From positions 695,019 through 759,018 of the forward strand of contig CAVSSK010000021.1 in NCBI GenBank assembly GCA_963730395.1: a DNA stretch of 64,000 nt, read 5' to 3'. The notes beneath the pieces are model-generated. The model ran no database searches, had not been told where the DNA came from, and saw nothing but the letters and a program-made list of their open reading frames with translations. The DNA is from Bog-473 sp963730395 (GTDB lineage: Bacteria; Actinomycetota; Acidimicrobiia; Acidimicrobiales; RAAP-2). The translations under genes were made by a program, and so were the position numbers. Of the stretch, positions 52,070-60,494 are shown piece by piece; the stretch's first letter is position 1; every line of letters starts with the position of its first letter.

Positions 52070-52642
52070 CTAACTCAAGGAGTGCACGACGTTGGGGATG
52101 TGCACAACTCCGCTGTTGTTCGAGTTGGCGGCCGCCACGATGAAGATCAGGATGAGGATCGCGATCCACGCGCACCCGACGATGATGCCGGCCAGCGCGA
52201 GACCCTCACCGCCCTGGGTCCCGTTCGACTTGCGGATCTGAGATCGAGCCACGAAACCGAAGATGATGCCCAGGATGCCGGGCACTCCGAGGAAGAGGAT
52301 GCCTGCGCAGGAGCAGACGAGCGATGCGATCGCCATGCCGTTGGTCTTCTTGCGAACGGCGGGCGCTCCGAGGGGCGGCGGCTGGCCGTAGCCGTACGGC
52401 GGGTACGCGCCTGCGCCGCCGTACGGTCCGGGCGTGCTCGGGTACGTGGGAGGTCCAGTGGCGGGTTGTGCCGGTGTCCCGGTCCACGCGCCGCCGTACG
52501 CGGGCGCCTGGCCCCGATTCGCGGGTGGCACGGATTGCGGAGCTGACGGAGCACCGGCGGGCGGACCCGTCCACAGCTCGGGCGCGTACCACTTGCCGTC
52601 AGATGCCAACCACCATCCGGGACCCTGAGAGGTGTCGCTCAT
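52070..52642 (-). CDS. DUF4190 membrane protein with N-terminal W-W-ASDGKWY motif
   Basis: 190 residues from ATG 52642 (MSDTSQGPGWWLASDGKWYAPEL). This DUF2510-like opening is frequent in Acidimicrobiia. A Pro/Gly/Tyr/Ala-rich linker (about residues 25-90) precedes the DUF4190 core: NGMAIASLVCSCAGILFLGVPGILGIIFGFVARSQI and GLALAGIIVGCAWIAILILIFIVAA, two membrane segments. Function unknown; this architecture is thought to sense or scaffold at the membrane. It lies 10 bp upstream of the dehydrogenase, so both may be on one transcript. Confidence 0.82.
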   Translation of the reverse strand: MSDTSQGPGWWLASDGKWYAPELWTGPPAGAPSAPQSVPPANRGQAPAYGGAWTGTPAQPATGPPTYPSTPGPYGGAGAYPPYGYGQPPPLGAPAVRKKTNGMAIASLVCSCAGILFLGVPGILGIIFGFVARSQIRKSNGTQGGEGLALAGIIVGCAWIAILILIFIVAAANSNNSGVVHIPNVVHSLS

Positions 52643-52717
52643 GCCGTGACCCTGCCCCGTTCCGTGCGCGTCGAGTGCAGTCAGGAGCATACGGGGCAGG
52701 CCTGACGCCTGTCGTAC

Positions 52718-52993
52718 TCAGGCGAGGTACGGGCAGTGGCGGCATCCCGAATCACAGCAGACGCCGCGCCAGGCGAGGTAGCCGGCCGTCAGCACGACCA
52801 GTCCGGATCGGGGGTCGACATACGTGTCCGCACCCTGGCGGAGAGCCTCGTCGTGCGCCTGCAGGATCTGCGCGTAGCCCGGATGATCCGCCGGCAACCG
52901 GTCCGCGTGCGGTCGGGAGAGCGGTCTGTCGGCCAACGGGTCGCTCCCGGGGGGCTCGTGCCCCGGGCCGGGGGTATCTCTCGGTTCGCCCAT
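52718..52993 (-). CDS. DUF5522 family small Cys-rich protein
   Basis: 91 residues. The C-terminus GYLAWRGVCCDSGCRHCPYLA, with cysteines in CC-x3-C-x2-C arrangement, and YVDPRSGLVVLTAGYL are the family signature; such proteins may bind iron-sulfur or zinc. The N-terminus is rich in Pro, Gly and Asp. The stop is near 52718. The family is widespread, usually single-copy and uncharacterised. No operon partner can be seen. Confidence 0.8.
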   Translation of the reverse strand: MGEPRDTPGPGHEPPGSDPLADRPLSRPHADRLPADHPGYAQILQAHDEALRQGADTYVDPRSGLVVLTAGYLAWRGVCCDSGCRHCPYLA

Positions 52994-53045
52994 GCGAGCC
53001 GAAGTGCACTCGCACCGTCCCGCACTCGGGACGGTGCGGACCTCG

Positions 53046-53531
53046 CTACCTCTTCGTCGCCCGCTTGGCGGCGGTGGCCTTCTTGGCGGGAGCCTTGCGG
53101 GCTGTCGTGGCCTTCTTGACCGGAGCCTTACGCGCCGCGGTGACCTTCTTGGCGGGCGCCTTGGCCGCAGCGGGGGCGGCCGTCTTGCCGGCAGCGGCGA
53201 CGGCCGCGTCCACTGTCGGGTACGCGCCCTTCACAAGCTTGGGCGCCTTCGACGGCGCGAGCACCGCGTCCTTGAACGCCTTCACCGGGGTGATGCGTGC
53301 CTTCTTCGACGCCTTGATGCGGATGGCCTCACCCGTCGCCGGGTTCCGGCCCATGCGGGCGGGGCGATCGACCTTGACGAATTTTGCGAAACCGGGGATC
53401 GAGACCGGCTCCTGACCCTTGGCCACGACGGCCGTCACGACGTCGGTGAATCCATCGAGGACGGTGACGACGGTCCTCAACTCGACATCGGACTGCACGG
53501 CGACGGCTTTTGCTAGTTCTCGCTTGTTCAT
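53046..53531 (-). CDS. hup: HU family DNA-binding protein with Lys/Ala-rich tail
   Basis: 161 residues from ATG 53531. The HU core is residues 1-90: MNKRELAKAVAVQSDVELRTV, then GFAKFVKVDRPARMGRNPATGE, the beta-arm with the conserved R-x-G-R-N-P-x-T-G-E motif. A lysine- and alanine-rich tail follows (KKVTAARKAPVKKATTARKAPAKKATAAKR), like HupB/MDP1 of actinobacteria. It is a nucleoid-associated protein that bends DNA, expected in high copy. The conserved core starts at this ATG; the longer frame upstream adds 13 residues without HU character and was rejected. No strong promoter is evident. Confidence 0.92.
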   Translation of the reverse strand: MNKRELAKAVAVQSDVELRTVVTVLDGFTDVVTAVVAKGQEPVSIPGFAKFVKVDRPARMGRNPATGEAIRIKASKKARITPVKAFKDAVLAPSKAPKLVKGAYPTVDAAVAAAGKTAAPAAAKAPAKKVTAARKAPVKKATTARKAPAKKATAAKRATKR

Positions 53532-53679
53532 GGCGCCCATTGTGGCCGAAGCACGCCCTGCGATGCACATCCTTGGGCTTCGGAACGCCGATTCTTGCGC
53601 TCAGAGCTGACCTGCGGCTGCTCGGCGGAGAGCCTCCGATCGCACCACCGCAGCCTCCGTCGTGCCTGGATCGGGCCTC

Positions 53680-54186
53680 CTACGGCAGTAGCTGCCCCCA
53701 ATAGGGGCGGTCGGCCTCGCTCTTCTCCATGAGGATGATCACCGTGCCCCAAGGGTCACGGCACCACGTCGTCTTGAGCCCGGCCACGTCGGCGACCCCA
53801 CTGGTGAGGAACTCGACACCCCGGGCCTCCAGCTCGGACCGCGTCGCGCTGATGTCGTCGCACAGCACCCCGACGTGGGTGATGCCGACACGCGTGACGG
53901 AGGGCCGGCCGGGCCCGGCGGCAGTGACGTGTGCCGCCGGATACTCGATCAGCTCAATGACGCTGTCGTCCTTGTCGAACCCGACGATGGCGGCAGTGAC
54001 GACGACGGGTGGTGGGATGAGCTCGCCCATGTCCTGCTCGATCTGCCGGCCCTCCATCCGATAGGGCGGGGACAGCACCCGCAAGCCGAGGACCTGGCTG
54101 TACCACTCGACCGCAGCCCTCACGTCGGGGACGCAGACCGCCGTGTGTGCGAAGCCGGTCAGCACCGGCTCAGCGTAGGTCGCCAC
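53680..54186 (-). CDS. VOC family protein
   Basis: 168 residues from GTG 54186 (a GTG at 54165 would shorten it by seven). TGFAHTAVCVPDVRAAVEWYSQVLGL at the N-terminus and ITHVGVLCDDISATRSELEARGVEF are the two halves of the single VOC module, with His candidates in FAHTAV and ITHVGV and a late CRDPWGTVIILMEK. It is a glyoxalase- or dioxygenase-like protein of unknown substrate. It lies about 150 bp downstream of the HU gene region on the same strand. Frame upstream of 54186 carries an unrelated Arg-rich shadow. Confidence 0.8.
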   Translation of the reverse strand: MATYAEPVLTGFAHTAVCVPDVRAAVEWYSQVLGLRVLSPPYRMEGRQIEQDMGELIPPPVVVTAAIVGFDKDDSVIELIEYPAAHVTAAGPGRPSVTRVGITHVGVLCDDISATRSELEARGVEFLTSGVADVAGLKTTWCRDPWGTVIILMEKSEADRPYWGQLLP

Positions 54187-54245
54187 GGGTAGTGATCCGG
54201 GTCCTCGGTGTGATCCGGGCAGTCGGGCTCCGGACGCCTCCGTCG

Positions 54246-54410
54246 CTAGCTCCAGCGAGCGATCTCGTTCTGGAGGCGCTTGTTCCAGACGCGGGCGTGC
54301 ACGTTGAAACGGCGCTCGGCCTTCCTCAGGATCAGGATGCTGAAGAACACGAAGGGGGAGAGGAACGCCGCGACGGCGCTCAGAAAGATGATGCGCAGCT
54401 TGCTCTCCAT
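54246..54410 (-). CDS. Small single-pass membrane protein
   Basis: 54 residues from ATG 54410: MESKLRIIFLSAVAAFLSPF then VFFSILILRKAERRF and a basic tail NVHARVWNKRLQNEIARWS. One or two hydrophobic segments. An upstream frame beginning MATEYDKMGREV at 54453 seems natural as its start, so a one-base error near 54410-54420 may separate a longer N-terminus (about 68 residues). No family recognised. It lies divergent from the large membrane protein at 54507. Confidence 0.55.
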   Translation of the reverse strand: MESKLRIIFLSAVAAFLSPFVFFSILILRKAERRFNVHARVWNKRLQNEIARWS

Positions 54411-54506
54411 GATCCAGGACCTCCCTGCCCATCTTGTCGTACTCCGTGGCCATCCGTGCGCACTAGGGCCTTTTGGCACTAGGCATTGGGAAATGAAGGT
54501 GCCCAA

Positions 54507-55828
54507 ATGAACGACATGGACTCCGAGGACGCATCCGGGGGGGCGATCCCAGCCACCCCCGAGGCCGGGGGCGGTCGCACGAACCGCCATCGGGTGAGGC
54601 GGATCAGCGCCTGGGTGCTGATCGTCCTCGCATCGCTGCTGATCCCCATCTCCGTGATCTCGGTCTGGGCCATCCGCACGGTGACCAACACGGACCAGTA
54701 CGTCGCCACCATGGCGCCGCTGGCACGGAACCAGGTCATCGTCGATCACCTGGCGACGAAGGCCACGGACGCAGCTCTTCTCGTCGCACATCGTGCAGAA
54801 CAAGGTCACGGCCGCGCTGCCCAAGGCAGCCAAGCCCATCGTGACGCCGATCGTCAACCAGGTGCACAACTACGTGGACGGGCCTGGCGCTCAAGTTCTT
54901 CGAGAGCCCCAAGTTCGGGCAGCTGTGGGACACGCTGAACCGGCACACCCACGACGCCGTGGTCGACGTCCTCACCGGCAAGCAGACGCCGCTCACCAAG
55001 AAGCTCGAGAAGGCCGGCGCGATCGTCGTCAACGTCACGCCCGCGCTCAACAACATCATCGATAAGGCCAACGCCAAGGGCATCACACTGTTCAACCCGG
55101 TCAAGGCGATTCTGACCCAGGGCAACAAGCTCGGCGTCACCGTCGTGTCGAAGTCGCAGGTCTCGAAGTTCACGGGCCTCTTCAACCTGATCGTCAAGCT
55201 GAAGTGGGCGATCCCCGCCATCGCTCTGGCGCTGGCGGCCCTGGCCATCGGCATCGCCGTACAGCGCCGCAAGACACTGCTGCGCTTGGCGATCGGGGTG
55301 GCGCTGGTCACCCTGCTGCTGCTGGCCGGCCTCTCCCTGGGGCGGATCACGTTCATCAACCAGGCCTCGGGACACGTCAACGGGCAGGTCGCCGCCGCCG
55401 TGTGGGACACGATGCTGCGCTTCCTCAAGACGGACCTGCGCTGGATGCTGCTCATCGCCGCCCTGGTCGCCCTCGGAGCGTGGCTGGCTGGGCCGGCCCG
55501 CTACGCCGTATGGATCCGCTCGACCGTCGCCAAGGGAGGCCGCTGGGTGGCCGCCCAGGCCCATGAGCTGACGGCGGGCGCCGGCCGTGCCGCCGCCGGG
55601 TCGGAGCGCGCCCGCCACACCGGCGGATGGATCACCGAGCACCTGAACGGCCTGCGCATCGTCGGCGTGGTCGTCGCCGCCCTCTTCCTCGTCTTCGGCG
55701 GCAACCTGACCGGGTGGAGCCTCCTGATCATCGTCATCGTGCTCGCCGTCTACCTCGGCCTGCTCCAGCTCGTGGCCGCCTGGGCTCGCAAGGTGGCCAA
55801 CCCGGTGGCGGGCTCGGGCACGGCGTAA
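54507..55828 (+). CDS. Envelope membrane protein of unknown function, two frameshifts
   Basis: Start ATG 54507 with GAAGGTG. After an acidic tail there is a membrane segment (RISAWVLIVLASLLIPISVISVWAIRTV), then TNTDQYVATMAPLARNQVIVDHLA; the frame slips near 54775 and again near 54885, after which it is open to 55828. The extracytoplasmic part (FESPKFGQLWDTLNRHTHDAVVDVLTG, ... VVNVTPALNNIIDKANAKGITLFN) is followed by further helices (AIPAIALALAALAIGIAV, LAIGVALVTLLLLAGLS, MLLIAALVALGAWLAG, and two more after 55640). The repaired product is about 440 residues. It resembles actinobacterial hypothetical integral proteins with a loop of the TNTDQYVATVxPLAxN type. First gene of the envelope cassette running to 60395. 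Confidence 0.65.
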
Positions 55829-55965
55829 GCGCAGCGGGACGCGCCCGCCGCTGGCGGAATCGGGGGCCTAGGGTGGAGCCGATCAAATGGGTGCCCGAGG
55901 GAACCGGGCACCGATGGACGCCGGGGGTGACCGACACGGGAGCCTCCGGAGACAGGGGCACCGCC

Positions 55966-57891
55966 ATGGCCGAGGCAGGCGACACGGATCGGGTGGTCGG
56001 GGAGTCGTCCCGATCGCCGGGAGAGCGCAGGCAGCACCGAGCCCGCGTCGTGCAGATCACGCTCGGGTGCCTCTGGATCGTCGACGCCGTGCTGCAATTC
56101 CAGCCGCGCATGTTCGGGCCGGACCTGGTCAACATGATGATGCTGCCGATGGCGCACGGCCAGCCGGCACCGGTGTCGTGGTCGATCACGCAGCTGGCCC
56201 ATTTCGTCCGACCGGACGCGGGCGTCTGGAACTTCCTCTTCGGCGCGCTCCAGCTTTGCATCGGTGTGGGCATGTTCTTCCGCAAGACGGTGAAGCCCGC
56301 CATCGTGGTCATGACGGTGTGGGCCTTCGGCGTGTGGTGGTTCGGCGAGGGCTTCGGCATGCTGCTCACTGGTGCCGCCTCGCCGCTGACCGGCGCGCCC
56401 GGTGCCGTCCTCCTCTACCCCTTGATCGGGATGCTCGTCTGGCCGAGGGATGTGCAGACGGACTCCGGCGCAGACGACGTGGCAGCGGGGATCCCGTCTT
56501 CCGCCGCGGCGTCGGGACCGTTCGGCAGCGTCGCGCCGCTCATCGCCTGGTGCGCGTTCTGGACGCTCTCGGCGGTGTTGTGGCTCCTCCCGGCCAACCG
56601 GGCCGGCGGATCGATCAACTCGACCCTGGTCTCGGCATCGAATGGCCAGCCGTCGTGGTACGCCCACTTCGAGACCTCTCTGGCCAATGCGCTGCCGCAC
56701 AGCGGCTCGGCGTTGCCCTGGCTGCTTGCTATCGCCTCATTGGCCATCGCCGCCGGGCCGCTGCTGAGCCGACGCCCGACCCCTTTCCTCGCCACCGGCG
56801 TCGCGTTGCAGGGCCTGTACTGGGTGACCGGGATGGCCTTCGGGGGGATCCTGACCGGGATGGGCACCGATCCCAACGTCGCCCCCTTGATCGCTTTGTT
56901 GGCGTTTGCCATGGTTCCGACCCTGCACGCGGTGCCGGCCAGCTCCCCCGCCCGGGAACTGGCGACGCGCCATCCAGTCGCCGGTGCGGCCACCTCGGCC
57001 GCCGCGCTGGCGATCCTGGTGCTCAGTTCGACCTATCCCATCGCCACGGCCGCAGCCTCGGCGTCGCCGGCATCCGGTTCGCCGGCGTCCTCTGCGCAGC
57101 CAGTCATGGCCGGCATGGCGATGGGCCGCGCCACCTCGAGCGCCTCGGCGCATGCGAAGAGCCCGGGGCTGGCGATGCCGGGGATGGGTGGCCTGGCGGA
57201 TCGCTCCTGGCACTACACCGGTCCGGCGCTCCCAGCCCAAGAGCAGTCGGTGTTGACCACCGTGTTCAACGAGACCGAGAAGGGTCATGCCATGCAGACC
57301 CCGAATTGCGACACGTCGCCGACCGGCGCCCAGGTGGAGGCCGCCATGCAGTTGGTGCAGACGACGAGCTCGGCGGTCTCCAAGTACAAGGACCTCAACG
57401 TCGCCAAGGCCGACGGCTATGTCCCGATCACCGACACGCGCTACCCCGTCGTTCACTACCTGAACTACCGGTACATGACGGGCAAGGACGTGCTCGACCC
57501 GAACCACGTCCAGTCGCTGGTCTACGCGTTCACGCCCTTCGGCCCGGTGCTCGTCGCCGCCATGTACCTGATGCCGACGATCGGGGACAACGGGCCCATG
57601 CCAGGCGGGTGCCTGACCCAGTGGCATGCGCACACAAACCTGTGCACGGGTGGGCCCACCGGTGCGATCTCGGGCTTCTCAACCGACGGCGTCTGCCCCA
57701 CCGGCGAGTCCCCGTTGCTGACCCCCGAGATGCTGCATGTGTGGCAGGTCCCGGTCCCGGGTGGCCCCCTCACGATGGACCCGACCGACGAGCAGGTGGT
57801 CGAGGCAGCGGTCATGGCCCAGCAGGAGGGCCAGGCACCGGTGACTCCGGGTGCGCAGGTCCCGGCCGTCAGCGGCAGCTTCGGCACCTAG
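55966..57891 (+). CDS. DoxX-like membrane protein with Met/His-rich region and extracytoplasmic domain
   Basis: 641 residues from ATG 55966. Residues about 25-180 have DoxX-like helices (VVQITLGCLWIVDAVLQFQPRMFG, AGVWNFLFGALQLCIGVGMFF, AIVVMTVWAFGVWWFGEGFGM); more helices follow to about residue 365. Then comes a Met/Ser/Ala-rich segment (MAGMAMGRATSS, GLAMPGMGGLADRSWHYTG). The C-terminal domain contains VHYLNYRYMTGKDVLDPN, FGPVLVAAMYLMPTIGDNG and GGCLTQWHAHTNLC, with clustered His, Met and Cys suitable for copper or heme. I recognise no named family for that domain. The start of the cassette with thiol-redox genes suggests extracytoplasmic metal or redox handling; inferred. Confidence 0.72.
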   Translation: MAEAGDTDRVVGESSRSPGERRQHRARVVQITLGCLWIVDAVLQFQPRMFGPDLVNMMMLPMAHGQPAPVSWSITQLAHFVRPDAGVWNFLFGALQLCIGVGMFFRKTVKPAIVVMTVWAFGVWWFGEGFGMLLTGAASPLTGAPGAVLLYPLIGMLVWPRDVQTDSGADDVAAGIPSSAAASGPFGSVAPLIAWCAFWTLSAVLWLLPANRAGGSINSTLVSASNGQPSWYAHFETSLANALPHSGSALPWLLAIASLAIAAGPLLSRRPTPFLATGVALQGLYWVTGMAFGGILTGMGTDPNVAPLIALLAFAMVPTLHAVPASSPARELATRHPVAGAATSAAALAILVLSSTYPIATAAASASPASGSPASSAQPVMAGMAMGRATSSASAHAKSPGLAMPGMGGLADRSWHYTGPALPAQEQSVLTTVFNETEKGHAMQTPNCDTSPTGAQVEAAMQLVQTTSSAVSKYKDLNVAKADGYVPITDTRYPVVHYLNYRYMTGKDVLDPNHVQSLVYAFTPFGPVLVAAMYLMPTIGDNGPMPGGCLTQWHAHTNLCTGGPTGAISGFSTDGVCPTGESPLLTPEMLHVWQVPVPGGPLTMDPTDEQVVEAAVMAQQEGQAPVTPGAQVPAVSGSFGT

Positions 57892-58040
57892 GGCGCATCC
57901 CCGGCGGGAAGTGACCTTCGTCCCTAGCTCGGACCCCCGCAGGCCCGCACACTGGGGGTGCGAGATGTGAGGTCGCCCGTGAGGCGGCGGGCGGGTCAGC
58001 TGGTGGCCGGCACGGCTCACATACAGGAGATGGGTCACTG

Positions 58041-58208
58041 ATGGCAGAGATGGCGTTGATCGTCGGGGCGGCTGGCCTGGCCGTGGCCGGTTTTGCCGCG
58101 TGGTACACGATCGGGCGCCGTAGCGTCGAGTCGTCCCTCCAGCGGGTGCCGGTACGAGCGCGGCGGTCAGCCGTGGTGCGTGATCCCGACCTGGACGAGC
58201 GCAGGTAG
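58041..58208 (+). CDS. 55-residue single-pass membrane protein
   Basis: ATG 58041 with an AGGAG site nine bases upstream; ends TAG 58206-58208. A single hydrophobic helix (MALIVGAAGLAVAGFAAWYTIG) is followed by a basic, then acidic tail (RRSVESSLQRV ... RDPDLDERR). It is shorter than most annotation cutoffs but has a good start and coding bias. It lies between the DoxX-like gene and the next small exported protein in the same orientation, so it may be part of the same envelope complex. No family recognised. Confidence 0.55.
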   Translation: MAEMALIVGAAGLAVAGFAAWYTIGRRSVESSLQRVPVRARRSAVVRDPDLDERR

Positions 58209-58319
58209 CGCGATGACGGCGTGGGGGGAGGCGCCGTGTTGTGCAGCTGTTGTCGGGCGGCACTCCAACTTTTTCCGAGTTCTTATCGTGGGCTTATCTC
58301 TGACACGTAGCGTGAAGCC

Positions 58320-58667
58320 ATGCGCATGAAGTGGCGATTCGGGCTGATGGCGGCCATCGCCGCTGCGGTCGTCGGTGGCTTCATGCCCCACGGTGTGCTC
58401 GCGGCGACGCAGGGCAGCGCCACCGAGATGGTGCAGCTCGCCGAGACTCCGGTGCCCTCGATGCCGCTCAACTGCATGGACGCCACCTGCGGCAAGGGCA
58501 CCCCGGCATCGAGCACGCCCGCGCCTGCCGTGGCGCTGGCCGCGGTGCTTGGCGGCCTGGCGATCGCGGCCGTCGCTGCATCCAGCATCCGGCGTCGCCG
58601 TGCGCTGGTCGTCGCACTGCCCGAGGGCACACGCGACCCGCTCTTCCACCCACCCCAGTTCTCCTAG
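58320..58667 (+). CDS. Small exported/membrane protein with Cys pair
   Basis: 115 residues. Signal-like N-terminus MRMKWRFGLMAAIAAAVVGGFMPHGVLAA (residues 1-29) with an A-x-A site; a periplasmic stretch containing PSMPLNCMDATCGKG (a CX4C pair beside methionine); then a membrane helix VALAAVLGGLAIAAVAASSI with a basic cytosolic tail RRRRALVVAL. A possible small thiol or metal-binding subunit. It lies in the cassette upstream of the DUF929 and VKOR genes. Function is unknown. Confidence 0.68.
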   Translation: MRMKWRFGLMAAIAAAVVGGFMPHGVLAATQGSATEMVQLAETPVPSMPLNCMDATCGKGTPASSTPAPAVALAAVLGGLAIAAVAASSIRRRRALVVALPEGTRDPLFHPPQFS

Positions 58668-58816
58668 CTCGGAACTGCGCACCAGCGCGTCCACGGGCCC
58701 GATCAGCGGGCGCGGATTGCGCTGGTCCGACATCCAGGGAGGCCCTCTGACGGCCTCCGCATCGAGCCTCCGAGTGCGTGCCTTCCCGCCGCCTCGGCCA
58801 ATTCAAGGAGAACGAA

Positions 58817-59887
58817 ATGTCGAAGTCAACAACAGGGACGTCGCATCAGGCGCGGCCCACCACGAAGAACCAAACCACGAGAACAGACAGGAAGCGCCCC
58901 CCGGCTGGGAAACCCACCCGTGGCGTCGCCAAGAGTGCGACCGCCGGGGGTCACAGCTCGGCAACCGGCGCAACGAAGCGTCCGCCGGCCCGAGCGGGCG
59001 GAAACACGGCTCCGAGGTCGGGACCCGCACGGAGGGCCACGCCGACTCGGTCCACCTTCCGTTCGCGGCACCCCGTCGCGACAGCGCTGGTGCCGGTGCT
59101 GCTGGTGATCGCCGTCATCGCCACGATGATCCTCATCAAGGCCACGGGATCCTCGGGCCCGGCCGCCGGGTCGGCGTCCCCGACCGACACCCGCACCGAC
59201 CTTCCTGCGAGCGTGCTGGCGTCGTTGTCGGTGTCGCCGGCGACGCTTGACGCGGTGGGGACCCCGGCCGGTGTCGTGCCGCCGAGCACGGTGAGTGGCA
59301 GCGGGGCGATCCTGCGGGGAGCCGACGGCAAGCCCGTCCTCACCTACATCGGCGCCGAGTACTGCCCGTACTGCGCGGCCGAGCGCTGGGGTCTCGCTGT
59401 CGCCCTGTCCCGGTTCGGGACGTTCTCGCACCTCTCGGGGACCCACTCGGCGAGTGCCGACGTCTACCCGAACACCCAGACGCTCTCGTTCTACGGATCG
59501 AGCTACTCGAGCCCCTACCTCGACTTCCAACCGGTCGAGGAGAGCACCAACCAGCCGGTCGGCGGCACCTATCAAACCCTCCAGACCCCGACGGCCGCGC
59601 AGAGCTCGCTCCTGACCACCTACGACGCCGCAGGGAGCATTCCGTTCCTCGACATCGGGAACAAGTACGTCATCACGGGCGCGAGCTACTCGCCCCAGGT
59701 CCTCCAGGGCCTGTCGCGGGAGCAGATCGCGGCCCAGCTGAACGACCCGTCGAGCCCGGTGGCACAGGCAATCGACGGGACGGCCAACTACATCACGGCG
59801 GCCATCTCGAAGGTCACGGGAAGCCAGCCCAGCAGCGTGGCCAACTCGGCGACCATCGCAGGCATCGCCAAGAAGCTGGGGGCCTGA
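58817..59887 (+). CDS. DUF929 family thioredoxin-fold membrane-anchored protein
   Basis: 356 residues from ATG 58817 with AAGGAG. A long basic, Thr/Lys/Arg/Ala-rich cytosolic tail (residues 1-80) precedes a membrane helix (VATALVPVLLVIAVIATMILI) and an extracytoplasmic domain with ADGKPVLTYIGAEYCPYCAAERW, that is, a CPYC motif in a thioredoxin fold. DUF929 proteins of archaea and actinobacteria carry this signature. Likely a disulfide oxidoreductase or DsbA/DsbC-like partner acting outside the membrane. It ends one base before the VKOR start at 59889. Pairing with VKOR gives the classic oxidant module. Confidence 0.88.
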   Translation: MSKSTTGTSHQARPTTKNQTTRTDRKRPPAGKPTRGVAKSATAGGHSSATGATKRPPARAGGNTAPRSGPARRATPTRSTFRSRHPVATALVPVLLVIAVIATMILIKATGSSGPAAGSASPTDTRTDLPASVLASLSVSPATLDAVGTPAGVVPPSTVSGSGAILRGADGKPVLTYIGAEYCPYCAAERWGLAVALSRFGTFSHLSGTHSASADVYPNTQTLSFYGSSYSSPYLDFQPVEESTNQPVGGTYQTLQTPTAAQSSLLTTYDAAGSIPFLDIGNKYVITGASYSPQVLQGLSREQIAAQLNDPSSPVAQAIDGTANYITAAISKVTGSQPSSVANSATIAGIAKKLGA

Positions 59888-59888
59888 C

Positions 59889-60395
59889 ATGACGGGAGCG
59901 CGGACGTCAACCGCGAGGCCGGCGGCGACCGCTGCTGCGCGCCAAGTGCGGTCGTGGGCGGTCTCCGCCTCGTTGGGGCTCTCCCTGGCCGCGGTGGGCA
60001 TCGCCTCGTACCTCACGGTGACCCACTACAGCGACCCGGCCGCCCTCGCCTGTCCGGACACCGGCATCGTCAATTGCACGCTCGTCACCACCAGCTCGTG
60101 GTCGGTGGTGCTCGGGGTCCCGCTGGCCGTCCTGGGGCTGGTGTGGGCGGTCGCCATGACCGCGCTCACCGTCCCCTGGGCCTGGCGCTCGGGCAGGGCC
60201 TGGGTCGAGCGGGCGCGCCTGGCCGTCGCGAGCGCCGGCGCCGCCATGGTCCTGTACCTGGTGTACGTCGAGCTCTTCCGGATCGGCGCCATCTGTCTCT
60301 GGTGCACGGCCATGCATGTCAGCGCCGTCTGCCTCTTTGCGGTGGTCCTCGCCGCCGGCGCACCTCCTGGGAGGGCGGTCGTGGCCGGCACCTGA
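59889..60395 (+). CDS. Vitamin K epoxide reductase (VKOR) family protein
   Basis: 168 residues with four membrane helices. The loop cysteines are in LACPDTGIVNCTLV and the active-site CXXC is in GAICLWCTAMH, as in bacterial VKOR homologues, which transfer electrons from DsbA-like proteins to quinone. In actinobacteria VKOR replaces DsbB. It follows the DUF929 thioredoxin-fold gene after a single base, so the two presumably form one disulfide-forming system. A hairpin (60467-60489) lies after the gene. The N-terminus is short and Arg-rich. Confidence 0.92.
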   Translation: MTGARTSTARPAATAAARQVRSWAVSASLGLSLAAVGIASYLTVTHYSDPAALACPDTGIVNCTLVTTSSWSVVLGVPLAVLGLVWAVAMTALTVPWAWRSGRAWVERARLAVASAGAAMVLYLVYVELFRIGAICLWCTAMHVSAVCLFAVVLAAGAPPGRAVVAGT

Positions 60396-60466
60396 GTGCG
60401 ATCCGGGAGCCTTGGGGCGGGCATGCGCGACCAGCACTCGTCCCTGGAGCAAAAGCCCAGGCGGAG

Positions 60467-60489
60467 GGCTGGCCGCGGCCGAGCCAGCC
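60467..60489. terminator. Hairpin between convergent VKOR and DUF885 genes
   Basis: GGCTGGC-CGCGGCCGA-GCCAGCC gives a perfect 7-bp stem, with a GGCC-GC-GGCC palindrome overlapping the loop. It lies 71 bases after the VKOR stop and 5 bases before the DUF885 stop on the other strand, so it could end both transcripts. No clear U-run. Confidence 0.45.
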
Positions 60490-60494
60490 GGCGC

